Of a stretch of DNA of 54,664 nt, positions 17,123 to 26,073 are shown in pieces; the stretch's first letter is position 1, and the number at the start of each line of letters is the position of its first letter. The DNA is from Clostridia bacterium (GTDB taxonomy: Bacteria; Bacillota; Clostridia; Oscillospirales; CAG-272), in assembly GCA_017547655.1 (NCBI GenBank), contig JAFYPF010000036.1, positions 1-54,664 on the forward strand, written 5' to 3'. The notes under the pieces are model-generated. The model was not told where the DNA came from. It searched no databases and worked only from the letters and a program-made list of their open reading frames with translations. Made by a program: the position numbers and the translations under genes.

Positions 17123-17518
17123 ATGCAAATGTCAGACGTAATTGCTGATATGCTCACGCGTATCAGAAACGCAAACAGCGCAAAACACGAATCAGTTGAT
17201 GTTCCTGCTTCTAACATGAAGAAGGCTATTGCAGACATTCTCGTTGCAGAAGGTTTTGTAAAGGGCTATGAAATCATTGAAGACGGCAAGCAGGGCGTTA
17301 TCAGAATCACACTTAAGTACAAGAATAAGCAGAGAGTTATCCAGGGCCTTAAGAGAGTTTCTAAGCCCGGTCTTAGAGTTTATTCAAACTGTGAAGACAT
17401 GCCGAAGGTTATGAACGGTCTCGGCATCGCTATCGTATCCACACCCAAGGGCATTATGACCGACAAGAAGGCTCGTAAAGAGAATGTTGGCGGCGAAGTA
17501 CTTGCCTTTGTATGGTAA
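17123..17518 (+). CDS. rpsH: Ribosomal protein S8
   Basis: A 131-residue 30S protein that binds helix 21 of 16S rRNA and, in E. coli, represses its own operon. The start [20 protein letters not shown] at 17123 lies six bases after GGAGGAT. The C-terminal signature [20 protein letters not shown] is intact. It follows the structured gap at 16983-17122. Confidence 0.98.
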   Translation: MQMSDVIADMLTRIRNANSAKHESVDVPASNMKKAIADILVAEGFVKGYEIIEDGKQGVIRITLKYKNKQRVIQGLKRVSKPGLRVYSNCEDMPKVMNGLGIAIVSTPKGIMTDKKARKENVGGEVLAFVW

Positions 17519-17535
17519 TCGGGAGGTAAGAAGAG

Positions 17536-18075
17536 ATGTCAAGAATAGGTAGAAAACCGATTGAAGTTCCTGCAGGCGTAGATGTAAAAATCGAAGCAGG
17601 TAACGTTGTAACAGTTAAAGGCGCTTTGGGTACTATGACTCAGGCACTTCACAAAGATATGATCATCAAGAAGGAAGGCAACGAGCTTATCGTTGAGCGC
17701 CCCTCCGAGATGAAAGAGCACAAAGCTCTCCACGGCTTGACAAGAACATTGTTGAGCAATATGGTTGAAGGTGTAACAAAGGGCTTTAGCAAGACTCTCG
17801 ATATCAACGGTGTTGGTTACAGAGCTGCAAAGGCAGGTAAGACACTTACTCTTAACCTTGGTTACTCACACCCCATCACATTCGAAGAAGCAGACGGACT
17901 TACAATTGAAGTTCCCAATGCTAACCAGATAATCGTTAAAGGTACAGATAAGCAGAAGGTTGGTCAGCTCGCAGCTGAAATCAGAAGCAAGAGACCGCCT
18001 GAACCCTACCTTGGTAAGGGCGTTAAGTACTCCGACGAGAGAATTCGCCGCAAAGCCGGTAAGGCCGGTAAATAA
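17536..18075 (+). CDS. rplF: Ribosomal protein L6
   Basis: A 179-residue 50S protein near the factor-binding site, built of two similar domains. Start [19 protein letters not shown] and the C-terminal [18 protein letters not shown] signature are both present. Seventeen bases after rpsH, with GGGAGG upstream. Confidence 0.98.
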   Translation: MSRIGRKPIEVPAGVDVKIEAGNVVTVKGALGTMTQALHKDMIIKKEGNELIVERPSEMKEHKALHGLTRTLLSNMVEGVTKGFSKTLDINGVGYRAAKAGKTLTLNLGYSHPITFEEADGLTIEVPNANQIIVKGTDKQKVGQLAAEIRSKRPPEPYLGKGVKYSDERIRRKAGKAGK

Positions 18076-18093
18076 TGAAAGGAGTGGAACAGA

Positions 18094-18453
18094 ATGGTAT
18101 CAAGAAAAGATAGTAAGGTTCAGCGTCTTAAGAGACATAAGAGAATCAGAGCAAAGATTTCGGGTACTACCGAAAGACCTCGCCTTTGCGTATATCGTTC
18201 ACTTCAGAACATTCAGGTTCAGGTTATTGACGATACTAAGGGCGTAACATTGGTATCCGCATCCACTTTGGAAAAGGCCTTTGCAGGATACGGCGGTAAC
18301 AAAGAAGCCGCAAAGCAGATTGGTAAGACAATTGCTGAAAGAGCTCTCGAAAAGGGCATCACAGAAGTTGTGTTCGACCGTGGCGGTAACCTTTATCACG
18401 GACGTGTTAAGGAACTCGCAGACGCTGCTCGTGAGGGCGGACTTAAGTTCTAA
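18094..18453 (+). CDS. rplR: Ribosomal protein L18
   Basis: A 119-residue 5S rRNA-binding protein of the 50S central protuberance. Identified by [19 protein letters not shown], the [15 protein letters not shown] strand pair and the C-terminal [20 protein letters not shown]. Full length. Confidence 0.97.
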   Translation: MVSRKDSKVQRLKRHKRIRAKISGTTERPRLCVYRSLQNIQVQVIDDTKGVTLVSASTLEKAFAGYGGNKEAAKQIGKTIAERALEKGITEVVFDRGGNLYHGRVKELADAAREGGLKF

Positions 18454-18474
18454 GGAAACAGGAGGAAAAGTTTA

Positions 18475-18978
18475 ATGAATCAGAGAATAGATGCTTCGAC
18501 ACTCGATCTTCAGGAAAAACTCGTAGCTCTCAACCGTGTTTCCAAGACAGTTAAGGGCGGCCGTATTGCAAGATTTACAGCAATCATGGTAGTTGGCGAC
18601 GGTCAGGGCCATGTTGGCTATGGTCTCGGTAAAGCAGCCGAAGTTCCGGACGCTATCCGCAAGGGTATCGAAGATGCAAAGAAAAATATGATCACAGTAT
18701 CCATGAAGGGTGATACAATTCCTCACGAGGTAATGGGTATCTACGGCGCAGGTAAGGTTCTTCTTAAGCCTGCAGCAGAAGGTACCGGTATCATCGCAGG
18801 CGGTACATGCCGTGCTGTTGTTGAAATGGCCGGTATAAAGAACATTCGTGCTAAGTGCCTTCGTTCGAACAATCCTACAAACGTTGTTAAGGCAACATTT
18901 GAAGGTCTCAAGGCTCTTCGTACAATGGAAGAAATTGCAGCTCTCCGCGACGTAAGCGTAGAAGCTATCAAAGACTAA
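18475..18978 (+). CDS. rpsE: Ribosomal protein S5
   Basis: A 167-residue 30S protein with a role in decoding accuracy and mRNA unwinding. The dsRBD-like N-domain contains [21 protein letters not shown], and the C-domain has the [20 protein letters not shown] signature. AGGAGG precedes the ATG. Confidence 0.98.
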   Translation: MNQRIDASTLDLQEKLVALNRVSKTVKGGRIARFTAIMVVGDGQGHVGYGLGKAAEVPDAIRKGIEDAKKNMITVSMKGDTIPHEVMGIYGAGKVLLKPAAEGTGIIAGGTCRAVVEMAGIKNIRAKCLRSNNPTNVVKATFEGLKALRTMEEIAALRDVSVEAIKD

Positions 18979-18990
18979 GGAGGCATGATT

Positions 18991-19176
18991 ATGGCAAACG
19001 TAAAAGTAACGCTCGTAAAAAGCCTCATCGGCGCTAAGCCCAACCAGAAGACAACAGCTAAGTCTCTCGGACTTGGCAAAATCGGTGATTTTGTCGTACA
19101 CGCTGAAGGCGATGTATTGAACGGTAAAATCAGGGTTATTTCCCACCTTGTTAAGGTGGAAAAGATTGAAGGATAA
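18991..19176 (+). CDS. rpmD: Ribosomal protein L30
   Basis: A 61-residue 50S protein. The ATG at 18991 gives MANVKVTLVKSLIGAKPNQK, standard for the family; an in-frame ATG six bases upstream is too close to the AAGGAGG to be used. The LGLGKIGD turn is present. Fourteen bases before rplO. Confidence 0.96.
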   Translation: MANVKVTLVKSLIGAKPNQKTTAKSLGLGKIGDFVVHAEGDVLNGKIRVISHLVKVEKIEG

Positions 19177-19188
19177 GGAGGAAATACA

Positions 19189-19632
19189 ATGAAACTCCAT
19201 GAACTTTCTCCGGCAGAAGGCTCTGTAAAGAGCGGATACCGCAAAGGACGCGGTGCCGGTTCCGGTAACGGAAAGACAGCAGGTAAGGGTCACAAGGGTC
19301 AGAACGCTCGTTCAGGCGGCGGTGTACGTCCCGGATTTGAAGGTGGACAGATTCCCCTTTACAGACGCCTTCCCAAAAGAGGATTCAAAAACAGATTTGC
19401 AAAGGAATATGCTATTGTTAACATTAGCAAGCTCGACGCGAAATTCAACGACGGTGATGTAGTTGATTTGGCAGCTCTTATTGAGTGTGGCTTGGTTGGC
19501 AAAGAGCTCGACGGTCTTAAGATTCTGGGCAACGGTGAAATTACAAAGAAATTAACCGTTAAAGCTAAAATCTTCTCCGCTGCTGCAAAAGAAAAGATCG
19601 AAGCAGCGGGCGGAAAGACTGAGGTGGTATAA
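19189..19632 (+). CDS. rplO: Ribosomal protein L15
   Basis: A 147-residue late-assembly protein of 50S. It shows the glycine/arginine-rich N-terminal extension ([20 protein letters not shown]) that penetrates 23S rRNA and the [19 protein letters not shown] segment. The stop codon abuts the secY ATG, so the two are probably translationally coupled. Confidence 0.98.
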   Translation: MKLHELSPAEGSVKSGYRKGRGAGSGNGKTAGKGHKGQNARSGGGVRPGFEGGQIPLYRRLPKRGFKNRFAKEYAIVNISKLDAKFNDGDVVDLAALIECGLVGKELDGLKILGNGEITKKLTVKAKIFSAAAKEKIEAAGGKTEVV

Positions 19633-20931
19633 ATGCTTCAGACATTGAGAAATGGTTGGAAGATTCCCGAACTTAAAAGTAAGATACTTTTCACGCTTAT
19701 GATAGTTATTCTCTATCGTATAGGCGCTGTAATTCCCGTACCTTACATTAACTCGGAAATGCTTAGCACTCTTATGCAGAGCTCCGGATCTTTCTTCCAA
19801 TATATCAACGTTCTTTCGGGTGATGCGTTCGCGCAGGCAACGTTGTTTGCACTTTCTGTTTCACCTTATATCACATCACAGATTATTATGCAGCTTCTTA
19901 CAATTGCTATTCCCGCCTTGGAAAGACTTTCCAAGGACGGAGAAGAAGGTAAGAAGAAGATCAACCAGATCAGCCGTTACGTAACTATCGGCATAGCGCT
20001 TATTACTGCATACGGTTACTACATGTTTATGAGAGTAAACGGTTTGATTTTGAATACATCAGTATTCGCAGCAATAGTTGTTTTAGCATGTTACGTAGCA
20101 GGTTCAGCATTGATTATGTGGCTGGCTGAACAGATTAATGATTACGGTATCGGCAACGGTGTTTCAATTATACTTTTTGCCAATATCCTTTCGGGACTTC
20201 CCGCATTCCTTATTGAAATGTTCACTCAGATGTTCACAGGCGGCTGGAAAGGTCTTGTTTATGCATTGGTTGTTATGATTATCGGTCTTGCTATGCTTAC
20301 ATTCATAGTATTTATGAGTGAAAGTGAACGCCGTCTTCCCATTCAGTATGCGAAGAAGGTTGTTGGCAGAAAGATGTACGGCGGACAGAGCACAAACCTT
20401 CCTATCAAGGTTAATATGTCCGGTGTTATGCCGATAATTTTCGCGAACTCCATTCTTGGACTTCCCACTACCATTGCTGCATTGCTTAGTCAGCCTAAGA
20501 AAGGTTCATTCTGGTACAACTTCCTTGAAGTGTTCTCTTATGAATCTCCCGTATATGCGATTATATTTGTAATTCTTATAATTGCATTTGCTTATTTCTA
20601 CATTGCGATTTCCTTTAATCCTGTAGAAGTTTCAAACAACCTTAAGAAGAACGGTGGATTTATTCCCGGTATTCGTCCCGGTAAGCCTACCTCGGACTAC
20701 ATTACCAAGGTTCTTAATAAGATTATTCTTATCGGCGCTATTATGCTCAGTGTTATCGCTGTATTACCTCTCGTAATCAATATGATAGCAACTTCAACTC
20801 TTGGCTCCGGTATCGGAAGCCTCGCATTTGGTGGTTCTTCAATCATCATCGTTGTAGGTGTTGTAATTGAACTTGTACGCGCGGTTGAAGCTGAAATGAC
20901 AATGCGTCATTACAAAGGTTTCTTGGATTAA
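19633..20931 (+). CDS. secY: Protein translocase subunit SecY
   Basis: A 432-residue integral membrane protein, the channel of the Sec translocon through which unfolded proteins leave the cytoplasm. Ten hydrophobic helices can be followed, starting with KILFTLMIVILYRIGAVIPV. The conserved SPYITSQIIMQLLTI segment of helix 2, the GNGVSIILFANILSGLP loop and the cytoplasmic RPGKPTSDYI region are present. It starts directly at the rplO stop. Confidence 0.98.
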   Translation: MLQTLRNGWKIPELKSKILFTLMIVILYRIGAVIPVPYINSEMLSTLMQSSGSFFQYINVLSGDAFAQATLFALSVSPYITSQIIMQLLTIAIPALERLSKDGEEGKKKINQISRYVTIGIALITAYGYYMFMRVNGLILNTSVFAAIVVLACYVAGSALIMWLAEQINDYGIGNGVSIILFANILSGLPAFLIEMFTQMFTGGWKGLVYALVVMIIGLAMLTFIVFMSESERRLPIQYAKKVVGRKMYGGQSTNLPIKVNMSGVMPIIFANSILGLPTTIAALLSQPKKGSFWYNFLEVFSYESPVYAIIFVILIIAFAYFYIAISFNPVEVSNNLKKNGGFIPGIRPGKPTSDYITKVLNKIILIGAIMLSVIAVLPLVINMIATSTLGSGIGSLAFGGSSIIIVVGVVIELVRAVEAEMTMRHYKGFLD

Positions 20932-20940
20932 GGAGATACT

Positions 20941-21573
20941 ATGAAGATAATATTCCTTGGAGCGCCCGGCGCAGGTAAGGGTACTCAGGCAGAGAAGATT
21001 GCTGAAATCTGCTCGATACCCACCATCTCCACCGGAGCTATTATTCGCGAAGCGATAAAGAATGGAACAGAAATGGGCTTGGCTGCAAAAGCTTATACCG
21101 AAAAGGGAGCCCTTGTTCCCGATGAAGTGGTAATCGGCATTATTAAAGAACGTCTTACTGCAGATGACTGCAAGAGCGGCTTTATTCTTGACGGTTTCCC
21201 CCGCACGGTTCCTCAGGCGGAAGCGCTTGATGAGCTTGGCGTGAAAATTGATTACGTCGTTGACATTGACGTTGACGATGCCGACATTGTTGAACGTATG
21301 AGCGGACGCCGTGTGTGTGAAGCGTGCGGCATGTCTTATCATATCAAGTATATTCCTACAAAGGATAACAAGACTTGCGACAAATGCGGAGCAAATCTTA
21401 TAATCCGTAAGGATGACCAGCCCGAGACTGTACTTGAGAGACTTAAGATTTATCACGATCAGACAGAACCCCTCAAGGACTACTACGGCAAGAAGGGTAT
21501 CCTTAAGTCCGTTGACGGACGCGGAGATATAACAAAAATAACAGAATTGATTTTGAAATCAATTCGTGCCTAA
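20941..21573 (+). CDS. adk: Adenylate kinase
   Basis: A 210-residue enzyme converting ATP and AMP to two ADP. The P-loop is [10 protein letters not shown] at residues 7-16, the AMP-binding motif is [13 protein letters not shown], and the LID domain carries four cysteines (CEACGMSYH and CDKCGA), which form a structural zinc site as in other Gram-positive enzymes. Usual neighbour of secY and map. Confidence 0.98.
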   Translation: MKIIFLGAPGAGKGTQAEKIAEICSIPTISTGAIIREAIKNGTEMGLAAKAYTEKGALVPDEVVIGIIKERLTADDCKSGFILDGFPRTVPQAEALDELGVKIDYVVDIDVDDADIVERMSGRRVCEACGMSYHIKYIPTKDNKTCDKCGANLIIRKDDQPETVLERLKIYHDQTEPLKDYYGKKGILKSVDGRGDITKITELILKSIRA

Positions 21574-21584
21574 AGGCAAAATAT

Positions 21585-22337
21585 ATGATACAACTCAAAA
21601 ACGCAGCTCAAATTGCGATTATGAAAGAGGCAGGCAGAATCACGGGTGAGGCTTTGTGCCTTGCCGGTGAGGCTGTTAAAGAGGGAGTATCTACAAAATA
21701 TCTTGACGATATAATCTATAATCATATTGTGAAATCGGGGGCAAAACCCAGTTTCCTCGGATACGGAGGCTTCCCCGGAAGCGCTTGTATATCAATAAAT
21801 GATGAGGTTATACACGGTATACCTTCAAAAAGTAAGATTCTTCAAGAAGGAGATATAGTTAAGATAGACGTTGGTGCTTTCTATAATGGATTTCACGGAG
21901 ACTCTGCCAACACATTTGCCGTAGGAAATATTTCCAACGAGGCAAAGAGACTGATTGAAGCCGCGAAGACTTCCTTTGAAAAAGGAATCGAGGCTGCAAT
22001 TCCGGGAAATCGAATAGGTGATATCGGAAGCGCTATCGAAGAACAGGTAAAAAAATACGGATTCAGCGTTGTCAGACAGTTTGTCGGACACGGAATAGGT
22101 AAGGAATTGCACGAGGATCCAAGCGTTCCTAATTACGGAAGCGCAGGACACGGTGTCAGACTTGCAAAGGGAATGGCACTCGCAATTGAGCCTATGGTAA
22201 ACGCAGGAAAAAACGAGGTTTACGTGTTACCTGATGGCTGGACGGTAAAAACCAAAGACGGCAAGTTGTCCGCTCATTATGAGCATACGAATATTTTGAC
22301 GGACGACGGCGTAATATCTACCACAAAAATAAACTGA
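21585..22337 (+). CDS. map: Methionine aminopeptidase, type I
   Basis: A 250-residue metalloenzyme removing the initiator methionine from nascent proteins. The metal ligands are in VKIDVGAFYNGFHGDSANTF (two Asp), FVGHGIGKELHEDP (His), and the two Glu of IEPMVNAG and YEHTNILT. Full length with no N-terminal SEC-C extension. After its stop comes a 281-base interval without a gene. Confidence 0.97.
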   Translation: MIQLKNAAQIAIMKEAGRITGEALCLAGEAVKEGVSTKYLDDIIYNHIVKSGAKPSFLGYGGFPGSACISINDEVIHGIPSKSKILQEGDIVKIDVGAFYNGFHGDSANTFAVGNISNEAKRLIEAAKTSFEKGIEAAIPGNRIGDIGSAIEEQVKKYGFSVVRQFVGHGIGKELHEDPSVPNYGSAGHGVRLAKGMALAIEPMVNAGKNEVYVLPDGWTVKTKDGKLSAHYEHTNILTDDGVISTTKIN

Positions 22338-22618
22338 TCTAATCAGGGTGTTTCGGTAGCATCGCAATTTTTCTTACGTTGATCGAAAAAACCTATATAT
22401 ACTTCACAGTCGGTGTGCTTGATGAAGGATTGGTCTTGAAGAAGACGTGAGAGAGAAAAATGAGAAGCCAAAATGGAAAAGATAAAGCATATAAGGCTTG
22501 TTGGTAAGATTTGACGGTGATTTAGCACCACCGCTCTAAAAGGTCTACCGACAAAGATCGCGGCAAGAAAGCTTTATCGTATCATAGTAGTCCTGAAAAC
22601 TAAGAAGGAGTGATTGTT
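22338..22618 (+). other. Structured interval between map and infA; possible KOW gene remnant or RNA element
   Basis: No intact reading frame is present. Several stems can be drawn: CTGAT/ATCAG at the map stop (22334-22346), GTCTT/AAGAC (22433-22446), and a nested structure in which GATAAAGC (22481-22488) pairs perfectly with GCTTTATC (22571-22578), enclosing CTTGTTGGTA/TACCGACAAAG and a GGTG/CACC hairpin. In many related genomes a small KOW-domain protein is encoded here. One frame contains SQNGKDK, resembling the start of that family, and another contains FDGDL, but stops and frameshifts separate them. A decayed gene and a structured RNA are both possible. Confidence 0.4.
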
Positions 22619-22837
22619 TTGCCAAAGGACGACGTTATTGAATTCGAAGGCACCGTACTTGAGGCTCTGCCCAATGCGACCTTCAAAGTACAGCTGCCCA
22701 ATGGGCACACAGTTAACGCTCACATTTCAGGTAAGCTCAGAATGAACTATATCTGGATTGTACCGGGCGATAAAGTTACAGTAGAAGTTTCAGTGTACGA
22801 CCTTACAAAAGGACGTATAACCTGGCGCACTAAATAA
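22619..22837 (+). CDS. infA: Translation initiation factor IF-1
   Basis: A 72-residue OB-fold protein that occupies the A site during initiation. The reading frame [20 protein letters not shown] is canonical when started at the TTG at 22619, which lies nine bases after AAGGAG. The GTG at 22610 overlaps the binding site itself and is unlikely. The core [18 protein letters not shown] is intact. The use of TTG may keep expression low relative to the surrounding ribosomal genes. Confidence 0.95.
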   Translation: MPKDDVIEFEGTVLEALPNATFKVQLPNGHTVNAHISGKLRMNYIWIVPGDKVTVEVSVYDLTKGRITWRTK

Positions 22838-22870
22838 TAATACGCGTAAAGAAAGGACCGGTGTAAAGAA

Positions 22871-22984
22871 ATGAAGGTCAAACCCAGCGTAAAGAAAATT
22901 TGTGAAAAATGCAAAATCATTAAAAGAAAAGGCAAAATAATGGTTATTTGCGAAAACCCTAAGCATAAACAGAAACAAGGCTAA
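22871..22984 (+). CDS. rpmJ: Ribosomal protein L36
   Basis: A 37-residue 50S protein. It starts [20 protein letters not shown] and ends NPKHKQKQG. The zinc ligands C11, C14, C27 and H32 are present, so this is the zinc-binding form. The gap to infA is 33 bases and to rpsM 16 bases. GAAAGGACCGG upstream gives a weak ribosome binding site. Confidence 0.97.
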   Translation: MKVKPSVKKICEKCKIIKRKGKIMVICENPKHKQKQG

Positions 22985-23000
22985 AGAGGTGAAATAATAA

Positions 23001-23369
23001 ATGGCACGTATAGCAGGTGTTGATATTCCAAATGCAAAACGCATTGAAATCGCTCTTACCTATATATATGGTATTGGCCGTAAAAGCGCAAACGATATCC
23101 TCGCAAGTACAGGTATAGACCCTGACAAGAGAGCTAAAGATCTCACAGAGGATGAAGTTGCAAAGCTCAGAGATGAGATTGAAAACAATTATAAGGTAGA
23201 AGGTGACCTCCACCGTGAAGTTGCTCTTGATATCAAGAGATTAGTTGAAATCAACTGCTTCCGCGGTATTAGACACAGAAAAGGTCTCCCTGTCAGAGGT
23301 CAGCGTACTAAAACAAACGCAAGAACAAGAAAAGGCCCTGCAAAAACTATCGCAAATAAGAAGAAGTAA
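23001..23369 (+). CDS. rpsM: Ribosomal protein S13
   Basis: A 122-residue 30S head protein that bridges to the large subunit and touches the P-site tRNA. Start [20 protein letters not shown] and the C-terminal signature [24 protein letters not shown] segment (here [18 protein letters not shown]) are present. AAGAGGTG precedes the ATG. Confidence 0.98.
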   Translation: MARIAGVDIPNAKRIEIALTYIYGIGRKSANDILASTGIDPDKRAKDLTEDEVAKLRDEIENNYKVEGDLHREVALDIKRLVEINCFRGIRHRKGLPVRGQRTKTNARTRKGPAKTIANKKK

Positions 23370-23387
23370 AGGAGGGTAATACTTCAA

Positions 23388-23786
23388 ATGGCAAAAGCAG
23401 CAAATAAAAAGGTTGTAAGAAAGCGCCGTGAGCGCAAAAACATTGAAAAGGGTGCGGCACATATTCGCGCTACTTTCAATAACACAATCGTAACAATATC
23501 CGATGTTAACGGAAACGCAGTATCTTGGGCTTCAGCAGGCGAACTCGGCTTCAAGGGTTCTAAGAAGTCTACACCCTTCGCAGCTCAGATGGCAGCAGAA
23601 ACTGCAGCAAAAGCAGCTATGGAACACGGTATGAAGACCGTAGAAGTTTACGTAAAAGGCCCCGGTAGCGGCAGAGAATCCGCAATACGTGCTCTTCAGG
23701 CAGTAGGTCTTGATATTACACTTATCAAGGACGTAACACCCATTCCTCACAATGGATGCAGACCGCCTAAGAGAAGACGTGTTTAA
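23388..23786 (+). CDS. rpsK: Ribosomal protein S11
   Basis: A 132-residue platform protein of the 30S subunit near the Shine-Dalgarno helix. Identified by [20 protein letters not shown] and the C-terminal [18 protein letters not shown]. Full length, 18 bases after rpsM. Confidence 0.98.
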   Translation: MAKAANKKVVRKRRERKNIEKGAAHIRATFNNTIVTISDVNGNAVSWASAGELGFKGSKKSTPFAAQMAAETAAKAAMEHGMKTVEVYVKGPGSGRESAIRALQAVGLDITLIKDVTPIPHNGCRPPKRRRV

Positions 23787-23812
23787 TACGTAAATAGGAG
23801 GAAAAATAAGTT

Positions 23813-24439
23813 ATGGCAAGATATACAGGACCTGCGTGCAGACTTTGCCGCAGAGAAGGTACAAAGCTCTTTTTGAAGGGCGAACGTTGTATGTCAGACA
23901 AGTGCTCGGTAGCTCGCAGACCCGCAGCTCCCGGACAGCATGGCGCAAACAGCAAGAAGCTTAAGGAATACGGTTTGCAGCTTCGTGAAAAGCAGAAGGC
24001 AAGAAGATACTACGGTGTGCTTGAAAACCAGTTCAAGCACTACTATGAACTCGCTGCTAAGCAGGAGGGCGTAACCGGTGAAAATCTTCTCTCATTGCTT
24101 GAACGTCGTTTTGACAACGTAGTGTACAGAATGGGCTTGGCAGAAAGCCGTAAGGAAGCTCGTCAGCTCGTTACACATGGTCATTTCTCAATCAACGGTA
24201 AGAAGGCAAATGTTCCTTCTATTATTGTTAAGCAGGGCGACGTTATTGCTCTCAGAGAAGGCGCACGTGCATCTGAAAAGTTCAAGGGCTTGATGGAAGT
24301 TATGGAAAGTAACAATGCTCCCAAGTGGCTTGAAGTTGATAACAGTGCTGTATCAGCAAAGGTTATCGCTCTGCCTAAGAGAGATGATATTGACTTCCCG
24401 TTCGAAGAACAGCTCATCGTAGAGTTGTACTCAAAGTAA
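23813..24439 (+). CDS. rpsD: Ribosomal protein S4, zinc-binding form
   Basis: A 208-residue primary 16S-binding protein and, in other bacteria, the repressor of the alpha operon. The N-terminus carries four cysteines (CRLCRREG, then [10 protein letters not shown]), the C+ zinc form. The S4 RNA-binding domain lies at residues ~98-160 ([37 protein letters not shown]). Located between rpsK and rpoA as usual. Confidence 0.98.
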   Translation: MARYTGPACRLCRREGTKLFLKGERCMSDKCSVARRPAAPGQHGANSKKLKEYGLQLREKQKARRYYGVLENQFKHYYELAAKQEGVTGENLLSLLERRFDNVVYRMGLAESRKEARQLVTHGHFSINGKKANVPSIIVKQGDVIALREGARASEKFKGLMEVMESNNAPKWLEVDNSAVSAKVIALPKRDDIDFPFEEQLIVELYSK

Positions 24440-24507
24440 AACAGCACCTCCGTCCACGAAGCCGGAGAAGAATACCGGCGAAAACCTAAAATTACAGGAG
24501 GAAAATT

Positions 24508-25461
24508 ATGATCGAAATAGAAAAGCCCAATATATCCACGATAAACTTAAGCGAAGACGGCTCAAAAGGAAAATTTATTATTGAGCCCCTTGAAAGAGGT
24601 TACGGAACGACACTCGGCAATTCACTTCGCAGAGTCTTGCTTAGCTCACTTCCCGGTGTAGCTGTAACAAGCGTTAAAATTGACGGTGTACTCCATGAGA
24701 TTTCTACAATACCCGGTGTTACCGAAGATGTAACAAACATCATTCTTAACATTAAGGGAATTACAGCTAAACTTAACAGCCAGGGCCCCAAGACCGTTGT
24801 TATTGACGTAACAGGTCCTATGGATGTAACGGCAGGCGATATTAAGCAAGATGCTGATTTAGAAGTTCTCAATCCTGACCATCATATTGCAACAGTCAGC
24901 GAAAATACTCGTTTGTATATGGAACTTACATTTGATCACGGTCGCGGTTACGTTTCTCAAGAGAGAAACAAACAGAATAACCAGTCGTCCGTTATTGGTG
25001 TTATCTGTACCGATTCCATTTACACACCTGTTTATAACGTTAGCTATACGGTTGAAAACACTCGTGTAGGTAATATCACTGACTACGATAAGCTTACCCT
25101 CGAGGTATTGACTAATGGTACTATTAGTGCCAAAGAGGCAATTTCCCTCGGTGCCAAGATACTCAACGAGCATCTCAATCTGTTTGTAGACTTGTCAGAC
25201 GAGCCTATCAAGGCAGATATATTAGTTGAACGCGAAGAAACTAAACTGGAAAAGGTTCTTGAGATGACCATTGAGGAGCTTGAACTGTCCGTAAGAAGCT
25301 TCAACTGTTTGAAGCGTGCGGGTATTGATACCGTTCAGGATCTTACAAACCGCACGGAAGAGGACATGATCAAGGTCAGAAACCTCGGTAAGAAATCGCT
25401 TGACGAAGTTATTCAAAAATTGCACTCACTCAATCTCGGCCTTAAGAAAGAGGAAGACTGA
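24508..25461 (+). CDS. rpoA: RNA polymerase alpha subunit
   Basis: A 317-residue subunit that nucleates RNA polymerase assembly. The N-terminal dimerisation domain (residues ~1-235) has [20 protein letters not shown], and the C-terminal domain (~250-317), which contacts UP elements and activators, has [20 protein letters not shown] and [11 protein letters not shown]. The 68-base gap after rpsD contains a short GC-rich inverted repeat (GCCGG/CCGGC). Confidence 0.98.
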   Translation: MIEIEKPNISTINLSEDGSKGKFIIEPLERGYGTTLGNSLRRVLLSSLPGVAVTSVKIDGVLHEISTIPGVTEDVTNIILNIKGITAKLNSQGPKTVVIDVTGPMDVTAGDIKQDADLEVLNPDHHIATVSENTRLYMELTFDHGRGYVSQERNKQNNQSSVIGVICTDSIYTPVYNVSYTVENTRVGNITDYDKLTLEVLTNGTISAKEAISLGAKILNEHLNLFVDLSDEPIKADILVEREETKLEKVLEMTIEELELSVRSFNCLKRAGIDTVQDLTNRTEEDMIKVRNLGKKSLDEVIQKLHSLNLGLKKEED

Positions 25462-25515
25462 GGAAAGCGCGACATACGCTCATTTAATTGATATGTAAGA
25501 AGGAGGTCCCTTACA

Positions 25516-25977
25516 ATGCCAGGAACCAGAAAACTCGGCAGACCTACTGCTCACAGACAAGCGATGTTAAGAGGTATGGTAACCTGTCTCCTTGAGAACG
25601 GTTCTATCGAAACAACTCTTACCAGAGCTAAAGAAGTACGTAGCTTGACCGAAAAAATGATTACTCTCGGCAAGAAGAATACTCTTGCTGCTAAAAGAGC
25701 TGCTATGGCTTTCGTAACAAAGAAAGACGTAGTAAAGAAGCTTTTTGATACAATTGCACCTGAATACGCTGACAGAAACGGCGGTTATACCCGTATGTAT
25801 AAACTCGGTCCCCGTCGCGGTGACGGCGCAGAAATGGCTCTTATTAAGCTCGTAGTTGAAGAAAAGGCTACAGTAGAAGCTAAAAAAGAGACTAAAAAGG
25901 CTGCAAAGAAAGCTGAAGAAGCAAAGGTTGAAGAGGTTAAGGCTGAAGAAGCTACCGAAGAAACCAAAGCAGAATAA
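25516..25977 (+). CDS. rplQ: Ribosomal protein L17
   Basis: A 153-residue 50S protein. The core of ~113 residues ([20 protein letters not shown] to [17 protein letters not shown]) matches the family. The final ~37 residues are a low-complexity lysine/glutamate/alanine tail absent from B. subtilis L17. It is the last gene of the superoperon, followed by a strong terminator rather than the ecfA-ecfT genes often found here in Firmicutes. Confidence 0.97.
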   Translation: MPGTRKLGRPTAHRQAMLRGMVTCLLENGSIETTLTRAKEVRSLTEKMITLGKKNTLAAKRAAMAFVTKKDVVKKLFDTIAPEYADRNGGYTRMYKLGPRRGDGAEMALIKLVVEEKATVEAKKETKKAAKKAEEAKVEEVKAEEATEETKAE

Positions 25978-25990
25978 TTTTAGTTTTATT

Positions 25991-26036
25991 TGGGGACTCA
26001 TGCTTTGGTATGAGTCCCCATATTTTTTATTTTTTA
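25991..26036 (+). terminator. Terminator of the ribosomal superoperon
   Basis: A perfect 10-bp stem, GGGGACTCAT/ATGAGTCCCC (25992-26001 and 26010-26019), followed by a T-rich tract. Confidence 0.92.
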
Positions 26037-26073
26037 TATAGTGCTGATGCACACGAAAGGAGTACTTTTGATT

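Noticed and set aside
22343..22531. 62-codon minus-strand open frame between map and infA
   Set aside because: No ribosome binding site, no recognisable domain, and antisense to a transcribed leader region.
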